Shown here: piece by piece, positions 44,889-54,400 of the stretch | How positions within the stretch are numbered: the first letter of the stretch is position 1 | How the letters are laid out: each line of letters starts with the position of its first letter | Origin: Brevibacillus parabrevis | GTDB taxonomy: Bacteria > Bacillota > Bacilli > Brevibacillales > Brevibacillaceae | NCBI RefSeq assembly: GCF_003710905.1 | Contig: NZ_RHHV01000008.1 | Location: 186,001-250,000, forward strand | Length of the DNA stretch: 64,000 bases | Direction: 5' to 3' | Made by a program: the position numbers and the translations under genes | The notes under the pieces: generated by a model | The model's input: the letters and a program-made list of their open reading frames with translations, nothing else | What the model was told of the DNA's origin: nothing | Database searches by the model: none

Positions 44889-45458
44889 ATGAAAGAGCTG
44901 ATGGGATGGGTCCGTTCGATTGCCTTTGCAATCGTCTTCGCTCTGGTTCTCGGAATCTTCGTGTTCCAGCCGTACAAGGTTGATGGTCATTCGATGGACC
45001 CTACCTTGCAAGACCAGCAACGCATTTACGTGTCCAAGCTATCGCATACGTTTTCGTATTTGCCGGACTATGGCGATATCGTCGTCATCGACAGTCGCGT
45101 GGAACGCAAAAGGTCCCTTGTGGACGATGTCGTCAGTCACCCATTGGTGGCGCTGGTGACAGGGAAAGCGGACGACGACCACTCGATGTACGTCAAGCGA
45201 GTGATTGGCAAGCCTGGCGATGTGCTGGAGTTCAAAGACAATCAGGTGTATCGCAACGGCACGGTGCTCAACGAACCGTACATCAAGGAAACGATGGAGT
45301 ACGTATCCGATGGAAAAGTGACAGTGCCAGCCAACCATATTTTCGTCATGGGGGATAACCGCAACCATAGCACGGATTCCCGTGAGATCGGCTTTATTCC
45401 ACTTGATCACATCATGGGCACGATGATCCAAAATCCGTTTACAAACGAAGAGAAATAG
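44889..45458 (+). CDS. sip: Signal peptidase I (SipS type)
   Basis: A 189-residue membrane protease: one N-terminal transmembrane helix (about 10-28), nucleophile Ser35 in DGHSMDPTL, general base Lys103 in YVKRVIGKPGD and the box E motif FVMGDNRNHSTDSR. The Ser-Lys dyad is complete. It cleaves signal peptides at the outer face of the membrane. Size and motifs fit the P-type Bacillus SipS group. It is a single-gene unit with its own promoter and terminator. AGGAGTGG precedes the ATG. Confidence 0.93.
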   Translation: MKELMGWVRSIAFAIVFALVLGIFVFQPYKVDGHSMDPTLQDQQRIYVSKLSHTFSYLPDYGDIVVIDSRVERKRSLVDDVVSHPLVALVTGKADDDHSMYVKRVIGKPGDVLEFKDNQVYRNGTVLNEPYIKETMEYVSDGKVTVPANHIFVMGDNRNHSTDSREIGFIPLDHIMGTMIQNPFTNEEK

Positions 45459-45465
45459 CAGGAGC

Positions 45466-45493
45466 AAAGGTTGTCCATTCACGGGCAACCTTT
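45466..45493 (+). terminator. Terminator after signal peptidase gene
   Basis: An 11-bp stem AAAGGTTGTCC / GGGCAACCTTT with loop ATTCAC. The T tract is interrupted (TTTGTTTG). Confidence 0.7.
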
Positions 45494-45551
45494 GTTTGCA
45501 ACAAGAGAAGTTCTCGCATTTTTCTGGCAAGCCGCAAAAGGAGGGCTGACG

Positions 45552-47048
45552 ATGCCCGGCATACTGATTGCAGACAGGGACGCGACAGAGCGGGCCGGGA
45601 TCAGCTGGCTCGTCGCAAGCTGCGCCATCCCGTATGACCAAGTACATACGGCCGGGACGATGGCGGAAGTGTTTCAGGTGATGGAAGCACACCTGCCGCA
45701 AGTCGTCTGCATGGAACTGGATATGATTGACAAGGCGCACTGGGAGCGCTTCAAACTTTTGGTCGCCCAATATCGGCCGATCGTGCTGGTCACGACTTCG
45801 GAAGCGACCTTTGAGCGGGCGATGCAAGGAATCGAGCTTTCCGCGCGGGACTTGTGGCTGAAGCCGCAAACACCTGAATACATCCGCCGCGTTTTGACGC
45901 GCTGCTGTCAGGAACGCTCAGGAGACGAACGGCTGGAGCCAGGAGCGGGGAGCGTCCAGGGGCTGCGCAAGGAAATCTCGTATCTCGACTTGTTTTTGCC
46001 CGGATCGTCGCCAGTTGGTCAGCAAAAAGTCATGCTCGCCCAATTGGAGGATGCCCGCAGACATTCGGAGCTGCTCGACTTTTTTTCCGGCTACCCGTTT
46101 CGCGACAAGCCCGTGCTGTTGCCGACCAAAGACGCGATTGCCGCTGTTTTTCCGGCAGACGCTTCCTTGTCCTGGTCCCAGTGGCACCAATTCGGCAAGC
46201 GTTTGCTGATGGACTGGGAGGCGTCGAGCGATGCTCCGCTTTTTCTCGTCATCCACGATGCCGAAGATTCCGAGCAGAGCTTGCAGCAAAAATACGAGCA
46301 GGCGAGCCAGGCGCTGCACTTGCGTTTTTTCAAGGGCTATCGGCAAGTGAGCATGGTGGAAGGCAGCGTAAACTGGCTGATGATCGACCCGTTCCTGACG
46401 CCAGGCGAGCAGCGAACGTGGATCGACATGCTGCACAGCGGCAATCGCGAGCAACTGAAGCAGTGGCTGTATGCGCATTTTTTTTACAAGGACGAGCCGT
46501 ACCCCGAGCCGGGGCTGTTGCGCATTCGTCTGACCAGCATTCTCGCGCAGGTCAGGCGCTACATGAAGTCGCATGGGCTGGACAGCGCTTTACTCGAAGA
46601 AGCGTACCATCGTGTGTTTGAGACGATTTTGTACGCCCCGATCTTGTACCGGATCGTGACGGAGCTGCTGCTTTTTATCAACGAACTGCTCGATACTTTC
46701 AACAACAGGGGCGACGAGATCAAAGCGGATGTGATCGAGCAAGCGCTGCGCTACATGGAGGGGCGTTACACCGATCCGGCTTTGCGCCTGGAAGATGTGG
46801 CCCGGCATGTCGACCGCAGCCCGGCTTATTTCAGCACGTTGTTTGCGCAGAAGCAAGGCAGCTCCTTCCGGCAAATTCTCACGGCGATGCGGGTGAAGGA
46901 AGCGCAGCGCCTGCTGCTGGAAACGGCGTTGTCCGTCCAGGAGGTGGCCGAGCGCAGCGGGTTCGTCAATGCCAATTACTTTAGTAAAATTTTTAAGGAA
47001 AAGACGGGTACAACCCCACGTTTGTTACGGAATCAAAAGAAAAGATAG
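45552..47048 (+). CDS. AraC-family regulator with degenerate receiver domain
   Basis: The 498-residue protein begins with a CheY-like domain: acidic pocket Asp8/Asp10, switch Thr region near 80 and Lys104 are kept, but the phosphorylation site is Glu55 (VVCMELDM) instead of Asp. A long middle region of no known family (about 120-385) follows. The C-terminal 100 residues are an AraC HTH pair, including LEDVARHVDRSPAYFSTLF and VQEVAERSGFVNANYFSKIF. No histidine kinase gene is adjacent. The gene lies 165 bases before hutU on the same strand, making histidine-use genes its likely target. AAAAGGAGGG lies 6 bases before ATG 45552. Confidence 0.82.
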   Translation: MPGILIADRDATERAGISWLVASCAIPYDQVHTAGTMAEVFQVMEAHLPQVVCMELDMIDKAHWERFKLLVAQYRPIVLVTTSEATFERAMQGIELSARDLWLKPQTPEYIRRVLTRCCQERSGDERLEPGAGSVQGLRKEISYLDLFLPGSSPVGQQKVMLAQLEDARRHSELLDFFSGYPFRDKPVLLPTKDAIAAVFPADASLSWSQWHQFGKRLLMDWEASSDAPLFLVIHDAEDSEQSLQQKYEQASQALHLRFFKGYRQVSMVEGSVNWLMIDPFLTPGEQRTWIDMLHSGNREQLKQWLYAHFFYKDEPYPEPGLLRIRLTSILAQVRRYMKSHGLDSALLEEAYHRVFETILYAPILYRIVTELLLFINELLDTFNNRGDEIKADVIEQALRYMEGRYTDPALRLEDVARHVDRSPAYFSTLFAQKQGSSFRQILTAMRVKEAQRLLLETALSVQEVAERSGFVNANYFSKIFKEKTGTTPRLLRNQKKR

Positions 47049-47049
47049 A

Positions 47050-47130
47050 AATCGAAAGAAAAGAGAGTTTTTTAGAAAATTCAATCTGCTTCCCTTGATT
47101 CAATCGAAAGAAGAGGCACCAAATCGAAAG
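47050..47130 (+). promoter_or_regulatory. Three AATCGAAAG direct repeats before hutU
   Basis: Exact copies at 47050-47058, 47102-47110 and 47122-47130. The last two are 20 bp apart, the spacing of AraC-type half-sites, and the first is 52 bp further upstream. They lie about 33-113 bases before the hutU -10 candidate TACAAT (47163-47168), which has no good -35. Confidence 0.55.
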
Positions 47131-47145
47131 CATGGTGCCTTTTTT
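47114..47145 (+). terminator. Terminator between the AraC regulator and hutU
   Basis: AGGCACC (47114-47120) pairs with GGTGCCT (47134-47140), followed by six T. Its loop contains the third AATCGAAAG copy. Confidence 0.8.
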
Positions 47146-47213
47146 GTCTGTTTTCCGGCTTTTACAATATAGCTAAGAGATACACACTCTAAGGAAAAGC
47201 AGGTGGAAGCAGG

Positions 47214-48884
47214 ATGACAACGACACAATCCATTGAGCAATTGATTCAGGCTTACTCGGGCACTGAACTGCATACAAAAGGGTGGATTCAGGAAGCGGCG
47301 TTGCGGATGCTTTTGAACAATTTGAATCCCGACGTGGCGGAGCGTACGGAAGATTTGGTCGTGTATGGCGGGATCGGGAAAGCGGCGCGCAACTGGGAAT
47401 GTTTCGATGCCATTGTCAAAACATTGCAAACGTTGGAGAGTGACGAGACACTGCTGATCCAGTCCGGGAAGCCAGTGGCGGTGTTCAAGTCCCACGCGGA
47501 CGCGCCGCGCGTGCTTTTGGCAAACTCCAACCTCGTTCCGGCCTGGGCCAACTGGGAGCACTTCCACGAGCTGGACAAAAAGGGCTTGATGATGTACGGA
47601 CAGATGACGGCGGGCAGCTGGATTTACATCGGCAGCCAGGGGATCGTCCAGGGAACGTACGAGACGTTTGCGGAGCTGGCTCGCCAGCATTTTGCAGGTA
47701 CACTCGCTGGCACGATCACGGTTACCGCTGGTCTCGGCGGCATGGGCGGCGCACAACCTCTGGCCGTATCGCTCAATGGCGGCGTGAGCATCAACATCGA
47801 GGTCGACCCGACACGCATCCAGCGCAGACTGGATACACGCTACCTGGATGTAATGACAGACAACCTCGATGAAGCGATCAAAATGGCGGAGGAAGCCAAG
47901 CGGGAGAAAAAAGGCATTTCGATCGGACTTTTGGGCAATGCGCCGGAAGTGCTGAATGCGATGCTTGACCGCAACTTTATACCGGACGTTTTGACGGACC
48001 AGACTTCTTCGCATGACCCGCTCAACGGCTACATTCCGGAGGGCATGAGCCTGGAAGCGGCAGCAGAGCTGCGCACGCGCGATCCGAAAGAATACGAGCG
48101 ACGTTCCAAAGCGAGCATCGCCAACCACGTCCGCGCCATGCTGGCTTTGCAGGAGAAGGGGGCCGTTACGTTTGACTACGGCAACAACATCAGACAAGTA
48201 GCGAAAAACGAGGGTGTCGAGGACGCATTCCGCTTCCCTGGCTTTGTGCCGGCTTACATCCGCCCGCAATTTTGCGAGGGCAAAGGCCCGTTCCGCTGGG
48301 TAGCGCTGTCCGGCGATCCTGAAGATATTTACAAGACGGACGAAGTCATTCTGCGCGAGTTTTCCTATAATACGCATCTGTGCAACTGGATTCGCATGGC
48401 GCAGGAGCGGATTCAGTTCCAGGGACTTCCCTCCCGCATTTGCTGGCTGGGGTATGGCGAGCGGGCGCGTTTTGGCCAAATCATTAACGAGATGGTGGCG
48501 CGCGGCGAGCTGAAAGCGCCGATCGTCATTGGCCGCGATCACCTCGACTCTGGCTCTGTCGCTTCGCCAAACCGCGAGACGGAAGCGATGAAAGACGGCA
48601 GTGACGCTGTTTCCGACTGGCCGATCCTGAACGCGATGATCAATGCGGTAGGCGGCGCAAGCTGGGTGTCGGTGCATCACGGCGGCGGCGTCGGGATGGG
48701 GTACTCCTTGCACGCAGGTATGGTCATCGTGGCAGACGGCACGCCGGAAGCGGCGCGTCGCCTGGAGCGCGTCCTGACCAGCGACCCGGGAATGGGCATC
48801 GTCCGCCATGCGGATGCAGGCTACGAGCTGGCGATTCAGACCGCCAAGGAAAAAGGCGTCCACATCCCGATGTTGAAGGAGTAA
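47214..48884 (+). CDS. hutU: Urocanate hydratase
   Basis: The 556-residue enzyme adds water to urocanate to give imidazolonepropionate, using tightly bound NAD+. Conserved stretches are visible: [58 protein letters not shown] and [16 protein letters not shown]. Length matches the family (about 550). It starts the hutU-hutI-hutG cluster; the spacing to hutI is 5 bases. No hutH gene lies in the window, so the histidase must be encoded elsewhere. The likely -10 is TACAAT at 47163. Confidence 0.96.
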   Translation: MTTTQSIEQLIQAYSGTELHTKGWIQEAALRMLLNNLNPDVAERTEDLVVYGGIGKAARNWECFDAIVKTLQTLESDETLLIQSGKPVAVFKSHADAPRVLLANSNLVPAWANWEHFHELDKKGLMMYGQMTAGSWIYIGSQGIVQGTYETFAELARQHFAGTLAGTITVTAGLGGMGGAQPLAVSLNGGVSINIEVDPTRIQRRLDTRYLDVMTDNLDEAIKMAEEAKREKKGISIGLLGNAPEVLNAMLDRNFIPDVLTDQTSSHDPLNGYIPEGMSLEAAAELRTRDPKEYERRSKASIANHVRAMLALQEKGAVTFDYGNNIRQVAKNEGVEDAFRFPGFVPAYIRPQFCEGKGPFRWVALSGDPEDIYKTDEVILREFSYNTHLCNWIRMAQERIQFQGLPSRICWLGYGERARFGQIINEMVARGELKAPIVIGRDHLDSGSVASPNRETEAMKDGSDAVSDWPILNAMINAVGGASWVSVHHGGGVGMGYSLHAGMVIVADGTPEAARRLERVLTSDPGMGIVRHADAGYELAIQTAKEKGVHIPMLKE

Positions 48885-48889
48885 AAGCG

Positions 48890-50164
48890 ATGAACAAACC
48901 AGTATGGATTCGCCATGCCAGCCAGCTTGCCACGCTGGCTGGCGGCTCTCACTCTCCGGTGACAGGTGCCAGAATGAACGAGCTGTCCATCATCGAAAAT
49001 GGCAGCGTCTGGCTGGAAAACGGTGTAATCGAACGCGTCGGCACGGATGAAGAACTGGCTGAGTGGTTCCGCGAACGCGCCCACGAAGCGGATGTCATTG
49101 ACGCCACAGGCAAGCTGGTTACGCCTGGCCTGATTGACCCACACACACATCTGGTGCACGCAGGCACGCGACAAAACGAGTTCAACATGCGGCTCTCTGG
49201 CGCTACTTATATGGAAATCATGAACAACGGCGGCGGAATCCACGCCACGACGGCTGCGACGCGACAGGCGACGCACGACGAGCTGTATGAGCAGAGCAAG
49301 CGGCGGCTCGACCAGTTTTTGCTGCACGGAGTGACGACGGTCGAAGCGAAAAGCGGCTACGGCCTTACTTTGGAAGACGAGATCAAGCAGTTGGAAGTAG
49401 CGCAAAAGCTGCATGAAACCCACCCGGTCGACCTCGTGAGCACCTTCATGGGCGCACATGCGGTACCGCGCGAGTACAAGGAAACGCCGGATGCGTTTGT
49501 CGATCTCGTCATCGAGCAGATGATTCCCGAAGTAGCGCGCCGCAAGCTGGCCGTCTTCAACGATGTGTTTTGCGAGCGCGGCGTATTCACTCCCGAGCAG
49601 TCGCGGCGCATTCTCGAAGCGGGCCGGGAGCACGGCCTTTTGCCGAAAATTCACGCCGATGAGATCGAGCCGTACGAGGGAGCCGAATTGGCGGCGTCTC
49701 TGGGAGCGGTGTCCGCCGATCATTTGCTGCGGGCGTCAGATGCGGGCATCGAGCGAATGGCGGAAGCAGGCGTCATCGCGGTACTGCTGCCGGGAACGGC
49801 CTTTTTCCTCATGGCGGAGTCCGCAAACGGCCGCAAAATGATTGACCGTGGCGTGGCAGTCGCGATCTCGACCGACTGCAATCCCGGCTCCTCGCCTACT
49901 GTCTCGATGCCGCTCATCATGAACCTCGGCTGCCTGAAAATGGGCATGACCCCGGCAGAAGTGCTGACGGCGGCGACGATCAACGCGGCGCACGCGATCC
50001 GTTGCGCCCACGAGGTCGGCAGCATCGAGGCCGGAAAAAAAGCCGATGTTACCATTTTTGCTGTGCCTGACTTCATGACGCTGCAATACCGTTACGGTGT
50101 CAACCATGTGGATACGGTAATCAAAAACGGAGCAGTAGTCGTGGCGGGAGGGCGGCTCGTATGA
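48890..50164 (+). CDS. hutI: Imidazolonepropionase
   Basis: A 424-residue amidohydrolase-fold enzyme: metal-binding His pair in LIDPHTHLVHAG, then EAKSGYGL, KIHADEIEP, SADHLL and STDCNPGSSP. It hydrolyses imidazolone-5-propionate to formiminoglutamate. AAGGAG overlaps the end of hutU at the right distance before the ATG. It overlaps hutG by ATGA, so hutI and hutG are translationally coupled. Confidence 0.96.
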   Translation: MNKPVWIRHASQLATLAGGSHSPVTGARMNELSIIENGSVWLENGVIERVGTDEELAEWFRERAHEADVIDATGKLVTPGLIDPHTHLVHAGTRQNEFNMRLSGATYMEIMNNGGGIHATTAATRQATHDELYEQSKRRLDQFLLHGVTTVEAKSGYGLTLEDEIKQLEVAQKLHETHPVDLVSTFMGAHAVPREYKETPDAFVDLVIEQMIPEVARRKLAVFNDVFCERGVFTPEQSRRILEAGREHGLLPKIHADEIEPYEGAELAASLGAVSADHLLRASDAGIERMAEAGVIAVLLPGTAFFLMAESANGRKMIDRGVAVAISTDCNPGSSPTVSMPLIMNLGCLKMGMTPAEVLTAATINAAHAIRCAHEVGSIEAGKKADVTIFAVPDFMTLQYRYGVNHVDTVIKNGAVVVAGGRLV

Positions 50165-51156
50165 CGGCATACCCGTACCCGCTGCTTAAACCGCCCAGCT
50201 TTGCCTGGGACAGGAGTGCCGCGCCAGCCGAGCCAAAAGTGAGCGAATGGATCAAGACGCTAGAGGTGGCAACGGCGGGCAGCACTGATTGGAGCGACTA
50301 CGACGTAGCGCTGCTCGGAGTGCCGCTTTCCCGTTCGTCCATCTCGGCCTCGGCCGCCAGCGAAAATCCAGATGCGATGCGGCGGGCGTGGAAATATTTT
50401 ACGACGTACAATCTCGATTACGATGTCGACCTGCAATCGCTTCGCGTGGTCGATCTGGGCGACGTCAGGCAGCATGTTACCGACATCGCCCAGTGCCACC
50501 GCAACATTCGCGAAGCCATGGCGCACATGCGCACGAACCATCCTCAGCTTTTGCCCGTGATGATGGGCGGCGATCACTCGATTACGGCCATGCTGATCAA
50601 AGGCTACAAGGACGTTCACACGGACGAGCGGGTAGGCATTTTGCAGCTGGACACCCATTTTGACTTGCGCGACCTGACGGATAACGGACCTTCGAACGGC
50701 ACGCCGATTCGCAATTTGATCGAAAGCAAGACGATCCAGGCCGAGGACGTTCACAACATCGGTTTGCACGGCTTTTTCAATGCCCGGTCGCTCAAGGCTT
50801 ACGCGGATGAGGCAGGCGTGCGCTATGCGACGCTGCGCCAGGCGCGGCAAAAAGGCGTTGCCCAAACGGTGCAGGAAGCACTCGAACGGCTGGCCTCGCA
50901 AGTCGATACGATTTATTTGACCGTCGATATGGATGTGCTCGACATCGGCTACGGGCCGGGCGTCCCTGCTTCTACTCCCGGGGGTATGCGGAGCGACGAG
51001 CTGTTTGACGCCGTCTATGAGGCAGGCTTGCACCCGAAGGTCAAAGCCATGGACATCGTATGTCTCGACCCGTACAAAGACCGGACGGAGGCGACAGTCA
51101 AAACAGCCGTTCATGTGATGCTGTCCTTTTTGACGGGATATCGGCAGCGAAAGTAA
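50161..51156 (+). CDS. hutG: Formimidoylglutamase (arginase/agmatinase family)
   Basis: The 331-residue protein has the arginase-family manganese motifs GGDHS, DTHFDLRD and VDMDVLD. It hydrolyses N-formimidoyl-glutamate to glutamate and formamide, completing the Bacillus-type histidine pathway. It starts within the hutI stop codon. A long terminator follows, so the cluster ends here without hutM or hutH. Confidence 0.93.
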   Translation: MTAYPYPLLKPPSFAWDRSAAPAEPKVSEWIKTLEVATAGSTDWSDYDVALLGVPLSRSSISASAASENPDAMRRAWKYFTTYNLDYDVDLQSLRVVDLGDVRQHVTDIAQCHRNIREAMAHMRTNHPQLLPVMMGGDHSITAMLIKGYKDVHTDERVGILQLDTHFDLRDLTDNGPSNGTPIRNLIESKTIQAEDVHNIGLHGFFNARSLKAYADEAGVRYATLRQARQKGVAQTVQEALERLASQVDTIYLTVDMDVLDIGYGPGVPASTPGGMRSDELFDAVYEAGLHPKVKAMDIVCLDPYKDRTEATVKTAVHVMLSFLTGYRQRK

Positions 51157-51201
51157 TTTTTGGCGTCAAATCTGCTCCTGCAAAAGTTTTTTTGCTTGGC
51201 G

Positions 51202-51244
51202 AACCGTTGTTTCTCTGCTGCTGACAGAGGGACAGCGGTTTTTT
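51202..51244 (+). terminator. Terminator of the hut cluster
   Basis: AACCGTTGTTTCTCTG pairs with CAGAGGGACAGCGGTT, 16 bp with several G-U pairs, followed by a T run. Confidence 0.85.
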
Positions 51245-51402
51245 GTCGAAAAAAAGCTAACTTTAGTAAGGTTCTTTTTCAAGCAAATTTTGGTAGAATT
51301 TACTTGCCATTTCTTGGGTTATCCATGACGGAAGAAAGTCAGCAGAAGACGAGGGAATGAGCCATTTTTACTATTTGCGAAAGGAGGAATGGAGAGGCCG
51401 AT

Positions 51403-54400
51403 ATGAAAAAGATGCTTTCAAGGCTGTTGTCTATGCTGTTAGTTTTTTCACTGGTGCAGCCGATGGTGTTGCCTGAGCGTGTTGCCGTAGCCAAGGTAGA
51501 AGATCCGTTTCAAATCGTTGTCGATGAAGATTTTTTTGTAGATCCTATGGGTGCGTATCCGTACGGGGAAGCAGATGGCCTAGGAGGAAACAATCGTGTA
51601 TTTGTCGGGTATGACGCTGCTTTTGGACCTGCGAATGCTGCAATGAAGTTTCATTTGGGGCCAGACAAGGTGGACTTTGGCCGAAAGATCGAATCTGCCC
51701 AATTGAAGCTTTACCTGACCAAAGTGGACAGGACAGGGGGCGAGCCTTTTCTCGACCTGTATGGAGTGGACAATGACTCCTGGTCGCAGTTGGACATGAC
51801 CTTGCCTGCTACCGGCACTGCCCTTGGAAAAGCTCCCGCGTCCGGCTCGAGTTTGCAAAAGGACAGCTGGGTGTCTTTTGATGTGACTGATTACATCAAG
51901 CTCCAATCGAACGACAAAGTGGCGAGCTTTGTGCTAAAGGGTGCTCAAACCGCTCCGCCTATCCCAAATGCGCAAGTACAAGTCCTTTTTTACGACAAAG
52001 CTTCCAACAACTCACCTTTGCTTCCCAGACTCGAAATCAAGTATGTCGATAACTCCCCACCGACAGACATTTCACTCAGCAAACAATCCGTAAAAGAAAA
52101 TCTGCCACCGAACACGCTGGTCGGAACATTGAGCGCGACAGACCCTGACAGCGAAGACCAAGGGAATTTGACCTTCGAGCTCGCAGGGGGCGATCAAAGC
52201 GCCTTCAAGCTGGTTGACAACAATTTGTACACAACGCAATCGTTTGACTACGAAGCGAAAAGCAGCTATTCCGTCTCGATCAAGGTAAGCGATCCGTCGG
52301 GAGGCTCATTCACCAAAGCTTTTACCATTCAAATCGAGGATGTGCAGGAGCCGCCTACCTCTGCCGAGCTGAAAATCAATGGCGGAATGCTGGTCACCGG
52401 TTCCAGTCAGGTTAATCTGCAGGCAACCGTTGTCGACCCCGATACGGGCAAGCCGTTAGAGGTGCGTTTTTCCAATGCGTCCGATCAGTGGACGGAGGAC
52501 TGGAAGCCTTACAGTGCGGCTACCTCCTATAACTGGGCGCTGACTGCGGGCGACGGAGCGAAGACCGTCTATATGCAGGCGCGCGACGAGGCTCACAACC
52601 AAATTTCCGCGAGCGCCAATATCACGCTGGATACGACACCTCCTGTGGTATCTGGAGTGAGCAATAACGGCTCTTACTCGCAAGCAGTGACAATCACGTT
52701 CAACGAAGGAACGGCGACATTGGACGGCGCTGTATTTGTCGGCGGCGGAACGGTAACGGCAGATGGCGACCATACATTGGTCGTGACAGATATGGCCGGC
52801 AATACGACAACCATTCGCTTTTTTCTGGACACAACTCCTCCGACGGGAACGCTTGTGATCGAAAACGGCAAGACGTTCACGACGACACGGGACGTTGCAC
52901 TGACGATCACGGGTACAGACGGCGCGGGAAGTGGACAAATCCAGATGAGCTTTTCCAATGACGGAACGACTTGGTCTACTTGGGAGCAGCTTGCCGCCAC
53001 CAAAGCATGGCAACTGGCTGCTGGAGACGGAAACAAGACCGTGTACATGAAGCTCAAGGATGGCGAAGGGCATGAGCAGCAATATTCTGACAGCATCATG
53101 CTGGATACGGTTCCTCCGGTAGCCACCATGTCCATTAAAGGCACGAATGCGGGCAATACGGCGACTTCCACGGCAGCAGTGAAGCTGTTGTTCGAAGCGA
53201 CAGACGCTAACGGGCCGGTAGAGGTGAGCCTGTCCAACACTGACGGCGTGTTCGCGGACGGCTGGCAGCCGGTGCAACCGGAAATGTCCTGGACGCTCAC
53301 GAATGGCGACGGCACCAAAACCGTCTACGCCAAATTCCGCGATCAGGCCGGGCATGAAACGAGCAAATCAGCGAGCATTTTGCTGGACACGGTTCCGCCA
53401 GTCGTGACAGGAGTTGCGGCGAACCAGATTTCCAAGCAGGCTGTTACGGTTCAGTTTTCGGAAGGAACAGCTTTGCTGAACGGCCAGCCTTTCAGCGGCG
53501 GGGATACGATCTCCCAAGACGGGGCTTACACGCTTGTCGTCACAGACGAGGCGGGCAATGTCACAACGCTGTCTTTTACCGTGGATCAGACGAAGCCACA
53601 AGGAACGATGACGATCGGCAATGGCGACACTCACACGAATCAATCGCAAGTCAGCTTGCAGTTGAACGTGACGGATTTGACTTCCATGACCACTGTCTAC
53701 TCCAATGACGGGGCCAACTGGAGTTTGCCAGAGCCGTACGCAAGCACGAAGACATGGACGCTTGCTCCCGGAGACGGAGAGAAGCGAGTCACGGCAAACA
53801 TAACGGATGCAGCAGGGAATACCGCTACATTGGAAGCGACCGTCATCGTCGACCAGACGGCTCCGACCGGAAGCTTCACGATCAATGACGGCGCGAGTGC
53901 GACAAACGCGAAGCAGGTGGCACTGAAGCTGCAATACGCCGATGCCGACGATCAGTTGCAAATGCGCTTTTCTCCGACAGGCAGCGGCGATTGGTCTGGA
54001 TGGGAAGCGGTACAGGAGACAAAATCGTGGACTTTGTCAGACGGGGATGGCATGAAGACGGTATTTTTGCAAATACGCGATCGTGCTGGCAACGTGCTTG
54101 ACCTGCAAAAGTCAATTACTCTCGATGCGACTGCTCCTGTCGTAACAGGCGTTGACGATGAGGGCGTGTACAACTCAGACAGGCTGATTACTTTCTCGGA
54201 AGGAACAGCTACGCTGAACGGCGCGCCATTCGCGAGCGGCGCGACTGTCACGGAGCAAGGAAACTACACGCTTGTCGTGACAGACGAAGCCGGAAACAAG
54301 ACGACCGTCGTCTTCTCCATCGACAAGACGCCGCTGTTTGGCGCTTTCTCGATCAATGAAGATGCGCCGTTCACCACCTCGCGAGACGTGACCTTGCACG

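Noticed and set aside
47100..48863. 587-codon open frame antisense to hutU
   Set aside because: hutU is unmistakable and co-directional with hutI and hutG. The antisense product shows no recognisable family.
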